Assembly: GCF_041053055.1 (NCBI RefSeq)
Contig: NZ_CP163443.1
Span: 3,472,001-3,536,000 of the forward strand
DNA length: 64,000 bases
Reading direction: 5' to 3'
Source: Streptomyces sp. R41
Lineage (GTDB): Bacteria; Actinomycetota; Actinomycetes; Streptomycetales; Streptomycetaceae
Part shown: positions 42,134 to 50,609 of the stretch, one piece after another
Position numbering within the stretch: the stretch's first letter is position 1
Layout: the number at the start of each line of letters is the position of its first letter
The notes under the pieces: model-generated
Seen by the model: only the letters and a program-made list of their open reading frames with translations
Database searches by the model: none
What the model was told of the DNA's origin: nothing
Position numbers and translations under genes: made by a program

Positions 42134-42644
42134 CCTCGTCGAGGACGCCCGCCACGAGCTGGGCGTCTCCATCGCCGACATGCGCGAGGCCAACCGCCGC
42201 TGGCAGGCGATGCTGCACGCCCCGCGCTCCCGGGCGGCCACCTCCCGCTACCGCTCGATCCTCGGCGCCCCGGAGTCGGTCACCCCCCGCCAGATCGGCG
42301 ACCTGGCCTGCGAGGCCCTGCTCTGGCCCGTCCCCCTCTGGCCCGACCTGCGCTTCGAGGTCCTCGTCGCGCCCAACGGAGTGGCCTGGAACGAGTGGCT
42401 GGTGCGGGCCCCCGGCGCCCCCGGCCCGGTCCTTGAGACCCTGGACGACCTCACTCCCTGGTCCTGCACGGTCGACGAGGCCGCCCGCGCCTTCGCCCCC
42501 GCCCGCCCCCTGGAGGGCACGGCCCCGACCCGCTGGGGTCTGGCCTTCACGGCCCCGGACCCGTCGGGCGTACGACACGAATGCGCGGCGGAGTTCACCT
42601 GGGGGCTGCTGCAACGGGTGGCCGTCAAAGGGCAGCGGCCTTGA
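42039..42644 (+). CDS. conserved hypothetical protein, last gene of glycan operon
   Basis: 201 residues, soluble, no domain I recognise. Helical N-terminal part (FQLVLLRRMADHNPDLVEDA, GVSIADMREANRRWQAML), then WPVPLWPDLRFEVLVAPNG and a basic ending. The ATG at 42039 or 42048 overlaps the FkbM frame by about 90 bp, unusually long for this operon. GC composition and codon use match the neighbours, so it is a real gene. It overlaps the convergent ATP-grasp gene by 20 bp at its end. Confidence 0.75.
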   Translation: MDLMPAKRPTTPFTPLDFQLVLLRRMADHNPDLVEDARHELGVSIADMREANRRWQAMLHAPRSRAATSRYRSILGAPESVTPRQIGDLACEALLWPVPLWPDLRFEVLVAPNGVAWNEWLVRAPGAPGPVLETLDDLTPWSCTVDEAARAFAPARPLEGTAPTRWGLAFTAPDPSGVRHECAAEFTWGLLQRVAVKGQRP

Positions 42645-43512
42645 GGATCGCCTCCACGACGACGGGCAGCGACTCCGGGTGCAGCCAGAGGAAGAGATTC
42701 GGCTCGACCAGCTCCAGCTCCATCACCCGGGGCTCGCCGTCGTCGCCGTCGACGAGATCGACGCGGGCGTAGAGCAGGGCGTCGGCCCCGTCCGGCACGG
42801 CGGCCAACGCCCGTTCGGCGACGGCCAGTTCGGCGAGGGTCGGCTCCCAGGACGCCAGCCGCGGATGGGGAACCTTGTCCCCGTCGAACGGTGTCCCCGG
42901 CTCCAGCACGGCACCCTTCCGGCTGGCGTGCAGCAGCCGACCGCCGAAGAACTGCAACGCCCGCTCGCCACGGACGTCGATGTTCTTCACGTACGGCTGC
43001 ACCATCGCGGTCAGCCCCTCGGCGTGCATCCGCGCGAGCTGCCGTATCGCCCTCTCCCGCTCCTCGGGGGTGTACCGGGCGGCGTACCGCGCTCCCGCAC
43101 CGGCGGTGGGCTTCACGACGAACTCCTGGTCCTCGGGCAGCTCGACGGGGTCACCCGGCGCGAGATACCGGGTCGGCACGACCGGGACACCCGCCGCCGC
43201 CAGATCCCCGACATACCGCTTGTCGGTGTTCCACCGCACGACCCCCGCCGGATTCGCGAGCCGTGTGAGCCCACCGCACCGCTCGGCCCACGCCACGAAC
43301 TCCGCCACCCGCCAGCTGTAGTCCCAGGTCGACCGGATCACGGCGAGATCGAAGCCCGCCCAGTCGACCTCGGGGTCGTCCCAGTACGCGACGACGGCTT
43401 CGGCTCCGGCGTCCTCCAGGGCCGCCCTGAGCACGGGCAGATCCCGATCCGCGCCGGGCTCCTCGCCCGGGTTGTAGCTGACGAGCGCGACACGGGCCAC
43501 GGCGGTCTCCAT
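42625..43512 (-). CDS. ATP-grasp domain protein (RimK/DcsG-like)
   Basis: 295 residues. N-terminal pre-ATP-grasp domain (VARVALVSYNPGEEPGADRD, DLAVIRSTWDY), central lobe with KRYVGDLAAAGVPVVPTRYL and EFVVKPTAGAGARYAARY (ATP-binding Lys and loop), and C-terminal lobe with VMELELVEPNLFLW carrying the Mg-binding Glu-x-Glu...Asn. Such proteins ligate a carboxylate to an amine or build small peptides or antibiotics such as cycloserine (DcsG). No partner gene is adjacent: it is single and convergent with the glycan operon. The ATG at 43512 is chosen as upstream codons do not resemble the family. Confidence 0.85.
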   Translation of the reverse strand: METAVARVALVSYNPGEEPGADRDLPVLRAALEDAGAEAVVAYWDDPEVDWAGFDLAVIRSTWDYSWRVAEFVAWAERCGGLTRLANPAGVVRWNTDKRYVGDLAAAGVPVVPTRYLAPGDPVELPEDQEFVVKPTAGAGARYAARYTPEERERAIRQLARMHAEGLTAMVQPYVKNIDVRGERALQFFGGRLLHASRKGAVLEPGTPFDGDKVPHPRLASWEPTLAELAVAERALAAVPDGADALLYARVDLVDGDDGEPRVMELELVEPNLFLWLHPESLPVVVEAILKAAAL

Positions 43513-43580
43513 CCTCGTAGGACATCTCGGGACGATCCCGCCGCAGGGTAACAACCAGCCGTGCAACCGCGGCAACCCAT

Positions 43581-43602
43581 TTGACCTTCACCTTTGGTGA
43601 AG
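43581..43602 (+). promoter_or_regulatory. MerR-type promoter/operator of the MerR-PP2C gene
   Basis: TTGACC (43581-43586) is directly followed by the perfect dyad CTTCACC-TTT-GGTGAAG (43586-43602), placed where MerR proteins bind between -35 and -10. It lies 50 bp upstream of the ATG at 43653, so autoregulation is likely. Confidence 0.65.
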
Positions 43603-43652
43603 CCGCAGCATCGATGGCGGAACGAGGAACGACCGGACCACGGGGTGGGCGC

Positions 43653-44738
43653 ATGGACATGCTGACGATCGGGGCCTTCGCGAAGGCGTGCCGGCTGTCG
43701 CCGAAGGCGCTGCGGCTGTACGACGAGCTGGAGCTGCTGCGGCCCGCCCGGGTCGACCCGGAGACCGGGTACCGGTACTACGCGGTCGGGCAGCTGGAGC
43801 AGGCACGTCTGGTGGCGTGGCTGCGGCGGCTCGGGATGCCGCTCGCCCGGATCCGGCGGGTGTGCGCCATGGCGCCGGGGCCGGCCGCGCGGGAGATCCG
43901 CGCGTACTGGGCCCAGGTCGAGGCCGATACGGTCGCCCGCCGGGATCTGGCGGCGTTCCTCGTGGACCATCTCTCGCCGTCCCCAGGGAAGGACACCAGC
44001 ATGCTGGAGCTCCGTTACTCCGCTCTCTCCGACACCGGTCTGGTCCGCACCGCCAATCAGGACACCGCCTACGCGGGCACCCGCGTCCTCGCCGTGGCCG
44101 ACGGATTCGGGCCCGGCGGGGCGCCCGCCAGTACGGCGGCGGTGGAGGCCCTCAAGTTCCTGGACGACGAGCCGCTCCCGGCCGGAAGTGTGCTCAATCT
44201 CCTTGAGGACGCCGTCCAGGGCGCCACCCAGGCCGTCCAGGACATCGCCCCCGACGGGGAGGACGCCGGAACCACCCTCACCGCGATGGTGTGGACCGGC
44301 TCCCAGCTCGCGCTGGTCCACATCGGGGACTCGCGCGCGTATCTGCTCCGCGACGGGGAGCTGTTCCGGATCACCCACGACCACACCGTGGTCCAGTCGA
44401 TGATCGACGAGGGCAGTCTCACGCCGGAGGAGGCGACCACCCATCCCCAACGCTCCCTGCTCCTGAAGGCGTTGGGCATCGGCTCGGCCGCCCCCGTCCC
44501 CGATCTGCGGCTGCACGACGCCCGGCCGGGCGACCGCTATCTGCTCTGCTCGGACGGCCTCTCCGGTGTCGTACCGGATGAGGGGATAGCGCGGATCCTC
44601 ACCTCACGTGCCGCACCCGAGGAGGCCGTTCGGTCCCTCGTCGACACGGCGAACGACTCCGGTGGCCCGGACAACGTGAGTTGTGTGGTCGCGGATGTGG
44701 CGGACGCCAGTGCCACCACCGGCCCCCGGTTCAGCTAG
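43653..44738 (+). CDS. MerR-type DNA-binding domain fused to PP2C phosphatase
   Basis: 361 residues. Residues 1 to about 70 are a MerR winged helix (MLTIGAFAKACRLSPKALRL, then YDELELLRPARVDPETGYRY), followed by a short coiled helix to about 112. From about 117 a complete PP2C/SpoIIE-like Ser/Thr phosphatase follows: LVRTANQDTAYAG, VLAVADGFGPGG, ALVHIGDSRAYLLRDGEL, RYLLCSDGLSG and GGPDNVSCVVADV, with all metal aspartates present. The usual ligand-binding domain of MerR is replaced by an enzyme. It could be a regulator whose DNA binding is tuned by, or which delivers, phosphatase activity. The operator at 43586 suggests autoregulation. It converges on and overlaps the monooxygenase gene by 8 bp. 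Confidence 0.88.
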   Translation: MDMLTIGAFAKACRLSPKALRLYDELELLRPARVDPETGYRYYAVGQLEQARLVAWLRRLGMPLARIRRVCAMAPGPAAREIRAYWAQVEADTVARRDLAAFLVDHLSPSPGKDTSMLELRYSALSDTGLVRTANQDTAYAGTRVLAVADGFGPGGAPASTAAVEALKFLDDEPLPAGSVLNLLEDAVQGATQAVQDIAPDGEDAGTTLTAMVWTGSQLALVHIGDSRAYLLRDGELFRITHDHTVVQSMIDEGSLTPEEATTHPQRSLLLKALGIGSAAPVPDLRLHDARPGDRYLLCSDGLSGVVPDEGIARILTSRAAPEEAVRSLVDTANDSGGPDNVSCVVADVADASATTGPRFS

Positions 44739-46164
44739 AGCGGCCGCCCGCCGCCTTCCACTCCTCGTCCGTGAGCGGCGGCCCGGTGAGCTGTGGCTTG
44801 AGCGGGCCGAGCACGGCGGCGAGGAGCACGCCGGGGGCGAGGAGTACTTGCGCGCCGCGCTCCAGGGAGGACACGTCGGTGAAGCGGCGCGCGACGCGGC
44901 CGTTTCCGGTGGCGGTGTACAGGAGCCGGTCGACGTACGCGGCCAGGATCCTGTCCCTGAGCGTGGGGCCGGCCTCTGTCGCGCCCGGGAAGAAGACGTC
45001 CTGGCCGGTGGCGAGGTCCCAGGCCGCGTTGACCGGGCGGGCCACCGCCTTCTGCAGGACGCGGGCCGGCCGGGGCGCGCCCCGGCCCCGGCGGCGGATC
45101 ACATCGCGCAGGGCGACGGCGCTCTGGGCCGCGACCGACATGCCATGACCGTAGATGGGGTTGTACGCGGCGAGCGCGTCGCCGATGACGAGGAAGCCGT
45201 CGGGCCACTGGCGTGAACGCTCGTAGTAGTAGCGGCGGTTCGCGGTGGTACGGGTGAACGCCACGCCGGTGAGCGGCTCGGCGCCCGCGATGAACTCGCC
45301 GATGACGGGGTGCCGTAGCTCCTCGAAGGCGAACCGCTCGAAGTCGCCCTCGTCGGCGGTGGGTTCACCGCCCCGGGTGCCCGACAGGGTGACCAGCCAC
45401 CGGCCGTCCTCGATGGGCAGCAGGACACCCGCCCGGCCCGGGCGGCCGTCGCGCGGGGCGGCCTGCACATTGAGGACGGGGAAGCCATGCCGTGCGTGCT
45501 CCGGGGCGCGGAAGATCCGACTGGCGTATGCCAGGCCGGAGTTGACCTGCCGTACCTCCGGTTCGGGAAGGCCGAGGGCGGCGAGCCACTCCGGTGTGCG
45601 GGAGGCGCGTCCGGTGGCGTCGACGACCAGGTCGGCGGGGAGGGTGCGCTCCGCGTCGTCATGGCTGCGGACACGGACTCCGGTGACGGCGGTCGCGGTG
45701 CCTTCCAGGCCGAGGGCCTCTGCGCGCTCGACGAGCTTGATGCGGTCGTCGTCGAGGATCTGGGCGCGGACCGTCGCGTCGAGGAGGTCACGGCTGCAGA
45801 GGATCATGTGGTGGGACTCGTTCCAGCGGCGGAACCAGCCCTGGGGCGACAGCGCGACCATGTCCCTCGGGAGCGGCAGCCGGTGCGCCCCGGCGTCCGC
45901 CAGCAGCCCGGTGACACCCGGGACGAGTTCCTCCATCGCGTGGGCACCGCCGGACCACAACAGATGGACGTGCTGGGCCTGCGGGAGGTTCTTGCGGCGC
46001 TCGGGCCCGTCGGGCAGGACGTCGCGCTCGACGACCGTGACGACGTCCGCGAACTCGACCAGGGCGCGTGCCGCGAGCAGTCCGGCGAGGCTGCCGCCGA
46101 GGACGACGGCGGATCTCAGGGGGCGATCGCTCAGGAGACGATCGCTCGTGGGGCTGGCACTCAT
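44731..46164 (-). CDS. FAD-dependent monooxygenase-like oxidoreductase
   Basis: 477 residues. FAD fold begins SAVVLGGSLAGLLAARALVE with the Rossmann glycines and ends strand 2 at VTVVERDVLPDG. Middle motif LPADLVVDATGRASRTPEWL and C-terminal GFLVIGDALAAYNPIYGHGM (the GD motif that binds FAD ribose) place it with geranylgeranyl-reductase/PHBH-like hydroxylases. The substrate is unknown. It is the last gene of a four-gene unit with an XRE regulator, an ImmA-like peptidase and a MAB_1171c membrane protein, overlapping the latter by 4 bp. Confidence 0.88.
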   Translation of the reverse strand: MSASPTSDRLLSDRPLRSAVVLGGSLAGLLAARALVEFADVVTVVERDVLPDGPERRKNLPQAQHVHLLWSGGAHAMEELVPGVTGLLADAGAHRLPLPRDMVALSPQGWFRRWNESHHMILCSRDLLDATVRAQILDDDRIKLVERAEALGLEGTATAVTGVRVRSHDDAERTLPADLVVDATGRASRTPEWLAALGLPEPEVRQVNSGLAYASRIFRAPEHARHGFPVLNVQAAPRDGRPGRAGVLLPIEDGRWLVTLSGTRGGEPTADEGDFERFAFEELRHPVIGEFIAGAEPLTGVAFTRTTANRRYYYERSRQWPDGFLVIGDALAAYNPIYGHGMSVAAQSAVALRDVIRRRGRGAPRPARVLQKAVARPVNAAWDLATGQDVFFPGATEAGPTLRDRILAAYVDRLLYTATGNGRVARRFTDVSSLERGAQVLLAPGVLLAAVLGPLKPQLTGPPLTDEEWKAAGGRSS

Positions 46165-47378
46165 GGGGCGGGCACGCTCTCTGCTGCGGCGGCCGCGCGC
46201 TCGCGGACCGCCCTGATGTCGTCGGTGTGGCGGAGGGCCCGGGACACGGCCTCGATCCCCTCCAGCAGGTCTTCGATGTCCGGGCTGCCCAGAGGGGCGT
46301 CGGCGTCGTCCTCCCGGGAACGTCGTTTGGTCTGGATGGCGTCCTGGATCGCCACGACATGGGCGAGCGGCCTCGCCCGCCCGGCCTCGCGCCCCAGGCC
46401 GACCGCGGCGTCGTACGCCCGTCGGTCCAGGTCCTCGTCGATGTACCGGGCGAGGTGGAGCAGCGCGTCCCGGATGAACGTCTCGCGGCGTGTCAGGCGC
46501 AGTTCGGGGGTGGCCCGCAGCTTGAAGGGGACCCGGCCGCCCGTGACGGTGCGCGTCAGCAGGTACAGGGGCCGCAGGCGCCAGTGGCTGAGCCGGGTGC
46601 GCGCGCGGCGGTGCAGGTACTGGCCTGCGTGCGGAAGGATGAAACCCACCGCGATCAGGATGGCGGAGAGACAGGCGACGGGCGGCGACAGGGCCGTGCT
46701 CAGCCAGTCCAGGTCGTGGCCGGTCCAGCGGGCGACGACCGCCGCGATCTTCGAGGTGTCGTAGATCAGGTTCATCGCGTAGCCGACGCCGAGGAACTTC
46801 AGGCCGCTACGAAGCCATATGTCGAGGCCGTCGGTGCGGATCCAGTTCCGGATCAGCCGGTAGGTGATGAGGCAGGCCACGGTGTGCGCGAGCAGGTAGA
46901 GCACGATCTCTTCGCGCATGAAGGCGGTGGTGGCGTAGTACGTGTCGAGGTCCCGCACCCGCTCGACGGGGGTATCGGCGAGCGCGAACAGCACCCACAG
47001 CGCGACGATCACGCCCGAGTAGACGCTCACCACCCATCGCGTGGCGCGGCGGGTCGTCTCCGAGCGGTCGGAGATGCCGTTGCGCCAGGCGGTGATCAGC
47101 AGCAGACAGGATCCGCAGAACGCGGTGATGAGGCTGTAGACCAGGGGCGCCGAGATGTTCGGTACGCCGGTGACGCGGTTGGTCCAGGCGATGGTGGGCG
47201 GCGCCGCGAAGACGAAGACGCCGCAGGCGAGGAGGAGCAGGCCGCCGACGGCTCTGAGCAGGGGGTCCTTCCAGAGCTTGATGATGCTGGGCAGTTTGAT
47301 CGCCAGGGCGGCGGTCAGGACCGCCGCCGGTATCCAGAAGGAGATGTACAGGCCGTCGAAGAAGCGGGAAGGATTCAT
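46161..47378 (-). CDS. MAB_1171c-family membrane protein
   Basis: 405 residues. About seven membrane helices in the first 250 residues (SFWIPAAVLTAALAIKLPSI, VSVYSGVIVALWVLFALAD, VACLSAILIAVGFILPHAG), then a soluble, charged C-terminal domain of about 150 residues (LRLTRRETFIRDALLHLARY, AVGLGREAGRARPLAHVVAI). NCBI names this family putative transporter MAB_1171c; no transport has been shown to my knowledge. The layout (sensor-like membrane part plus cytoplasmic helical part) would also suit signalling. Lies between ImmA-like and FAD genes in one operon. Confidence 0.85.
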   Translation of the reverse strand: MNPSRFFDGLYISFWIPAAVLTAALAIKLPSIIKLWKDPLLRAVGGLLLLACGVFVFAAPPTIAWTNRVTGVPNISAPLVYSLITAFCGSCLLLITAWRNGISDRSETTRRATRWVVSVYSGVIVALWVLFALADTPVERVRDLDTYYATTAFMREEIVLYLLAHTVACLITYRLIRNWIRTDGLDIWLRSGLKFLGVGYAMNLIYDTSKIAAVVARWTGHDLDWLSTALSPPVACLSAILIAVGFILPHAGQYLHRRARTRLSHWRLRPLYLLTRTVTGGRVPFKLRATPELRLTRRETFIRDALLHLARYIDEDLDRRAYDAAVGLGREAGRARPLAHVVAIQDAIQTKRRSREDDADAPLGSPDIEDLLEGIEAVSRALRHTDDIRAVRERAAAAAESVPAP

Positions 47379-47384
47379 CGCCGG

Positions 47385-47987
47385 TCAGTCCTGGGGTCCG
47401 CGATAGCCCAGGGACGCCTGGATGGCCCGGCCCACCGGGTCGACGGGTCCTCGGGTACGGGAGCCGGTCACCCAGGAGCGGAAGACGCTGGCGAGGTGCA
47501 GGCCGAAGTCCTCGGCCTCGGCTTCGTCCGCTTCGTGGGATCCGTTGCGGGCGGCGACGGTGAGGGCGATCTCCTGCCAGTCGGGGCTCTCGGAGAGGGC
47601 ACGTGCGGCGGCGGCCGCGCCGTCGACGTGATGGTCGCGGTGCCCTTCCTTCATGTGCCACAACTCATGGCCCAGGATGACGAGTTGCTGCACGGTCTCG
47701 GCGCGCTCCTCGATGATGACGAGGTCGAAGTCGTGGAACTCCATCCACAGGCCGGTGACCTCGATCTCGTCGGGAAAGCGCTCGAAGCGCAGCTGGACGG
47801 GACGGCCGTCACGCCGCCTGCTCATCTCCTCGCACAGGGCGTCCGCCAACTCCCGTACGTCGACCGGGGTGTCGATCCTCTTCCGCAGTACGCGGCTGAG
47901 CTCCACCGCGAGGGCGCGCATCTCGGAGTCGGCCCGGGGCGAACGCAGCGCCGCCGCGAGCCCGCGAATCCTGCGGACCAGCTTCAT
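47385..47987 (-). CDS. ImmA/IrrE-type metallopeptidase-like protein
   Basis: 200 residues. The zinc-peptidase motif H-E-L-W-H occurs at His107-His111 in VILGHELWHMKEGH, with flanking helices like the ImmA/IrrE (Peptidase_M78) group and Streptomyces 'toxin' annotations. ImmA-type proteases cut XRE-family repressors to relieve repression, and the XRE gene is immediately upstream with a 4-bp overlap. The downstream acidic helix (SHEADEAEAEDFGLHLASVF) could supply the third zinc ligand. It is therefore a good candidate to regulate its partner by cleavage. Confidence 0.85.
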   Translation of the reverse strand: MKLVRRIRGLAAALRSPRADSEMRALAVELSRVLRKRIDTPVDVRELADALCEEMSRRRDGRPVQLRFERFPDEIEVTGLWMEFHDFDLVIIEERAETVQQLVILGHELWHMKEGHRDHHVDGAAAAARALSESPDWQEIALTVAARNGSHEADEAEAEDFGLHLASVFRSWVTGSRTRGPVDPVGRAIQASLGYRGPQD

Positions 47988-48592
47988 CGTTCCGCCTCCT
48001 CGCCGCCCAGCAGGCCTTCGAGCATCAGCACGAGCGCCTCCTGCTTGCGGGGCGTGAGCCGCTTGCCCCGCAGCGCGAGCGTCACGACTCCGTGCTTGAT
48101 CGTGAACTTGAGCAGGGGGCCCTCCTCCGTGCCGCCTTCGAGTTCCTGAAGGGTGCGCTGAAGAGCTGCGTTCAGGGCGACGGCGGCCGGGTCGGTGAAG
48201 AACTTGGTGCCCTGGTCGATGTGGAAGAACTCCGCGAGCCGGGTGAGGTCCGGCACGTTCGGCATCTTGTCGCCGTTGAGGAGGGAGCGTGCCCATTTCT
48301 CGCTGATCCCGAGCCGGGCGGCGACCTCCCGGCACACATCGGCGGGCCTCCTCCCGCTCTCGGCGAGATACGCCTCGTACAGCGCGCGCACCCGCCCCCG
48401 GATCCGGTCGTCCACCTTGTCCTCGGGCGGCGCCTCGCCGTCGAGCAGGGCCCGGATCTCCCCCTCGGGGAGGGCGGTCCGCCCCGACAGGGCACGCGTG
48501 TCGAGGACTTCGCCTCGGTCCAGACGCTTCTCGGCGATCCGCGCGTCGAGGCGTGCGAGTGTCTCGGGGAGAGGCGGCGGGGACTCACTCAC
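47984..48592 (-). CDS. XRE-family HTH regulator
   Basis: 202 residues from the GTG at 48592, preceded by GGGAG at 7-8 bases. The helix-turn-helix is in the middle: RRPADVCREVAARLGISEKW, ARSLLNGDKMPNVPDLTRLA, EFFHIDQGTKFFTDP, i.e. an XRE/Cro type. The first about 70 residues are an added acidic domain with a second HTH-like pattern (LDTRALSGRTALPEGEIRAL). The C-terminal part (about 150-200) is probably for dimerisation or protease recognition. It heads the operon; tandem palindromes 83 bp upstream are likely its operators. Confidence 0.86.
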   Translation of the reverse strand: MSESPPPLPETLARLDARIAEKRLDRGEVLDTRALSGRTALPEGEIRALLDGEAPPEDKVDDRIRGRVRALYEAYLAESGRRPADVCREVAARLGISEKWARSLLNGDKMPNVPDLTRLAEFFHIDQGTKFFTDPAAVALNAALQRTLQELEGGTEEGPLLKFTIKHGVVTLALRGKRLTPRKQEALVLMLEGLLGGEEAER

Positions 48593-48674
48593 CAAGGGGC
48601 TCCCGGCAGTTGATTCATAAAGTTGTCGCGTTGGCCGAGACTACGTGGCCGGGTCGGCCCGCGCCATGGTTTCC

Positions 48675-48706
48675 GAACGATCGTTCCCGCTTCAAGAACG
48701 ATCGTT
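48675..48706. promoter_or_regulatory. tandem palindromic operators upstream of the XRE operon
   Basis: GAACGATCGTTC (48675-48686) and AACGATCGTT (48697-48706) are palindromes whose centres lie 21 bp apart, two helical turns on the same DNA face. They sit in the 181-bp gap between the GNAT gene end and the XRE start. Cooperative binding of the XRE protein is the simplest reading. Confidence 0.65.
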
Positions 48707-48773
48707 GCCGGCGGATATGCGCCCGCGTCCGGAGGCAGCAGGCGGGGAGGGCTCAGCCGGCGGTGCCGTGGAG

Positions 48774-49301
48774 TCAGGGCTTCAGGAGTCCGCCCACCCA
48801 CCAGTCGTGCGGTTGACCGTTGACCATGCTGCGATTGCGGAGGGTTCCCTCCAGCGTGAAGCCGAGCTTCTCGGCGAGTGCGCGGGAGGCCACGTTGCCG
48901 ACCATCGCCCACCACTCGATTCGATGCGCATGGAGCGCGGTGAAGCCCCAGTCGCACAGCGTCCGCGCGGCCTCGGCGGAGTACCCGTGGCCACGCTGCT
49001 CTTTGGCCGCCCAGTAACCGAGTTCGTAGACACCCCGGTCACGTTTGGTCAGACAGAAGGAGCCAACCAGAGCGCCGTTGTCCGTGCGGAAGGCGCCGAG
49101 GATGTAATCGCCGTCCGTGGCCCAGCCCTTGGGAGCAGTCTCTTCGACGTATCTCTCGGCGTCCTCACGCCGGAACGGTGTGGGCGCCGGCGTGTAGTAC
49201 TGGATGTCCACATCCTGGCAGGCCGCGTACACCGCGTCCGCGTCGTCGGGAGTGAAGGGCCGTAACAGCAGGCGGGCGGTCGCGAAAGTCACCGGATCCA
49301 T
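48774..49301 (-). CDS. GNAT-family N-acetyltransferase (RimJ-like)
   Basis: 175 residues. GNAT fold of the RimJ/RimL group: starts TARLLLRPFTPDDADAVYAA, has the acetyl-CoA loop YWAAKEQRGHGYSAEAARTL and NVASRALAEKLGFTLEGTLR. Likely acetylates a protein N-terminus or a small amine. The ATG at 49301 is preferred to a start 36 nt upstream because the fold begins there. A single gene in a gap before the minisatellite. Confidence 0.9.
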   Translation of the reverse strand: MDPVTFATARLLLRPFTPDDADAVYAACQDVDIQYYTPAPTPFRREDAERYVEETAPKGWATDGDYILGAFRTDNGALVGSFCLTKRDRGVYELGYWAAKEQRGHGYSAEAARTLCDWGFTALHAHRIEWWAMVGNVASRALAEKLGFTLEGTLRNRSMVNGQPHDWWVGGLLKP

Positions 49302-49419
49302 GACGGCAGTATCGCCAGGGCCTCTATGGGCGGCCAACAGTTTTCTTCACCGGCCAGCGAGGGTGCGCAACCCGGCGCATACGTGGTGCCGCTCTCTTCG
49401 GGACGGGTGCCGCCTCCAG

Positions 49420-49620
49420 TAACACGCATGGACGACCCCCGACCCGCAGCCACCCACACGCGATAGGAGCCACGCACGGACGACTCCCGATATCCGCAGC
49501 CACCCACACGCGATAGGAGCCACGCACGGACGACTCCCGATATCCGCAGCCACCCACCCACAGAAGGAGCCGCCCGTCGACGACCACCGACCCGCAGCCA
49601 CCCACCCACAGAAGGGGCCG
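49420..49620. repeat. minisatellite of about 50-bp units
   Basis: Two identical 50-bp units occur at 49451-49500 and 49501-49550 (each begins CACCCACACGCGATAGGAGC). Diverged units of 48 bp and about 22 bp follow to 49620, and a partial one lies before 49450. It occupies the middle of the 501-bp gap between the GNAT gene and the phosphodiesterase gene. I see no gene elsewhere in the gap; 49621-49802 holds the leader of the next gene. Confidence 0.85.
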
Positions 49621-49802
49621 TGCCGGTACATCGAATGCCCGCATCCGGACGGATCCAAAAAAGACAGCACCCTTCCACCCCACAACCGATCCGTTCGGAT
49701 GCGGGCGGATGTACCGGCGCGGCCCCGACCCACCTCCGTACCGTGGACGAACCGGCGCCCGCACCCGGGCACGGACTCACGGAGCCCCGAAAGGACCCCA
49801 CC

Positions 49803-50552
49803 GTGATCGTGATCGCCCACGTCAGCGACCTCCACATCGACAGCGACCGCCGCAGCGTCGAGCGCGCCGAGGCTGTCATGGCGTACCTCGAAGACCTCCC
49901 CCACGACCTGGACGCCGTCCTCGTCACGGGAGACATCGCGGACCACGGCCTGCCGTCCGAGTACGAGGAGGTCCGTCGGCTCCTCACTTCCCGGCACCCG
50001 GTCCTGGTCTGCCCCGGCAACCACGACGAACGCGCCGCGTTCCGCGAGCACTTGCTCGGCCGCCCCGCCGCGCCGGGCCCGGTCAACCAGGTCCACCACG
50101 CGCCGGGCTTCACCCTGGCCCTGTGCGACTCCTCGGTACCGGGCAAGGACCACGGCCACCTGGAAGACGAGACCCTGACCTGGCTGGACGACGTCCTCAC
50201 ACAGGCCACGACCCCCGTCCTGGTCGCGTTCCACCACCCACCGACCACCCTCAACATGCCGTACGTCGACGGCATCCGCCTCCTGGACGAGCGGCCCCTC
50301 GCCGACCTGACCGCCCGCCACCCCCATCTCACCGCCTTCCTCACCGGCCACGCCCACACCCCGGCGGCCACCACCTTCGCGGGCCTCCCCCTCCTGGTGG
50401 CACCCGGCGTCGTCTCGACCAGCCGCCTCCCGTGGGAACACCGCGCCCACCCGGACGACCACGTCCACCTGGACCTGCCGCCCGCGCTGGCGTTCCACGT
50501 CCTGGACGCGGACGGGCGACTCACCACCCACTACAGGAGCGTCATCGTGTAG
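49803..50552 (+). CDS. CpdA/Icc-like class III metallophosphodiesterase
   Basis: 249 residues. Calcineurin-fold metal motifs are complete: VIAHVSDLHIDSD, LVTGDIADHG, VCPGNHDER, AFHHPP and FLTGHAHTPA. By family it hydrolyses phosphodiesters such as cAMP; substrates other than cAMP are possible. The GTG at 49803 is preceded by AAAGGACCCCACC. It is alone, 57 bp before matB and on the same strand, so partial co-transcription is possible. Confidence 0.9.
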   Translation: MIVIAHVSDLHIDSDRRSVERAEAVMAYLEDLPHDLDAVLVTGDIADHGLPSEYEEVRRLLTSRHPVLVCPGNHDERAAFREHLLGRPAAPGPVNQVHHAPGFTLALCDSSVPGKDHGHLEDETLTWLDDVLTQATTPVLVAFHHPPTTLNMPYVDGIRLLDERPLADLTARHPHLTAFLTGHAHTPAATTFAGLPLLVAPGVVSTSRLPWEHRAHPDDHVHLDLPPALAFHVLDADGRLTTHYRSVIV

Positions 50553-50609
50553 GAACGGGAACGGTTGTGACAGTGCCCGCAGAGAGTCCCCTACTGGCAA
50601 GGAGTACGT

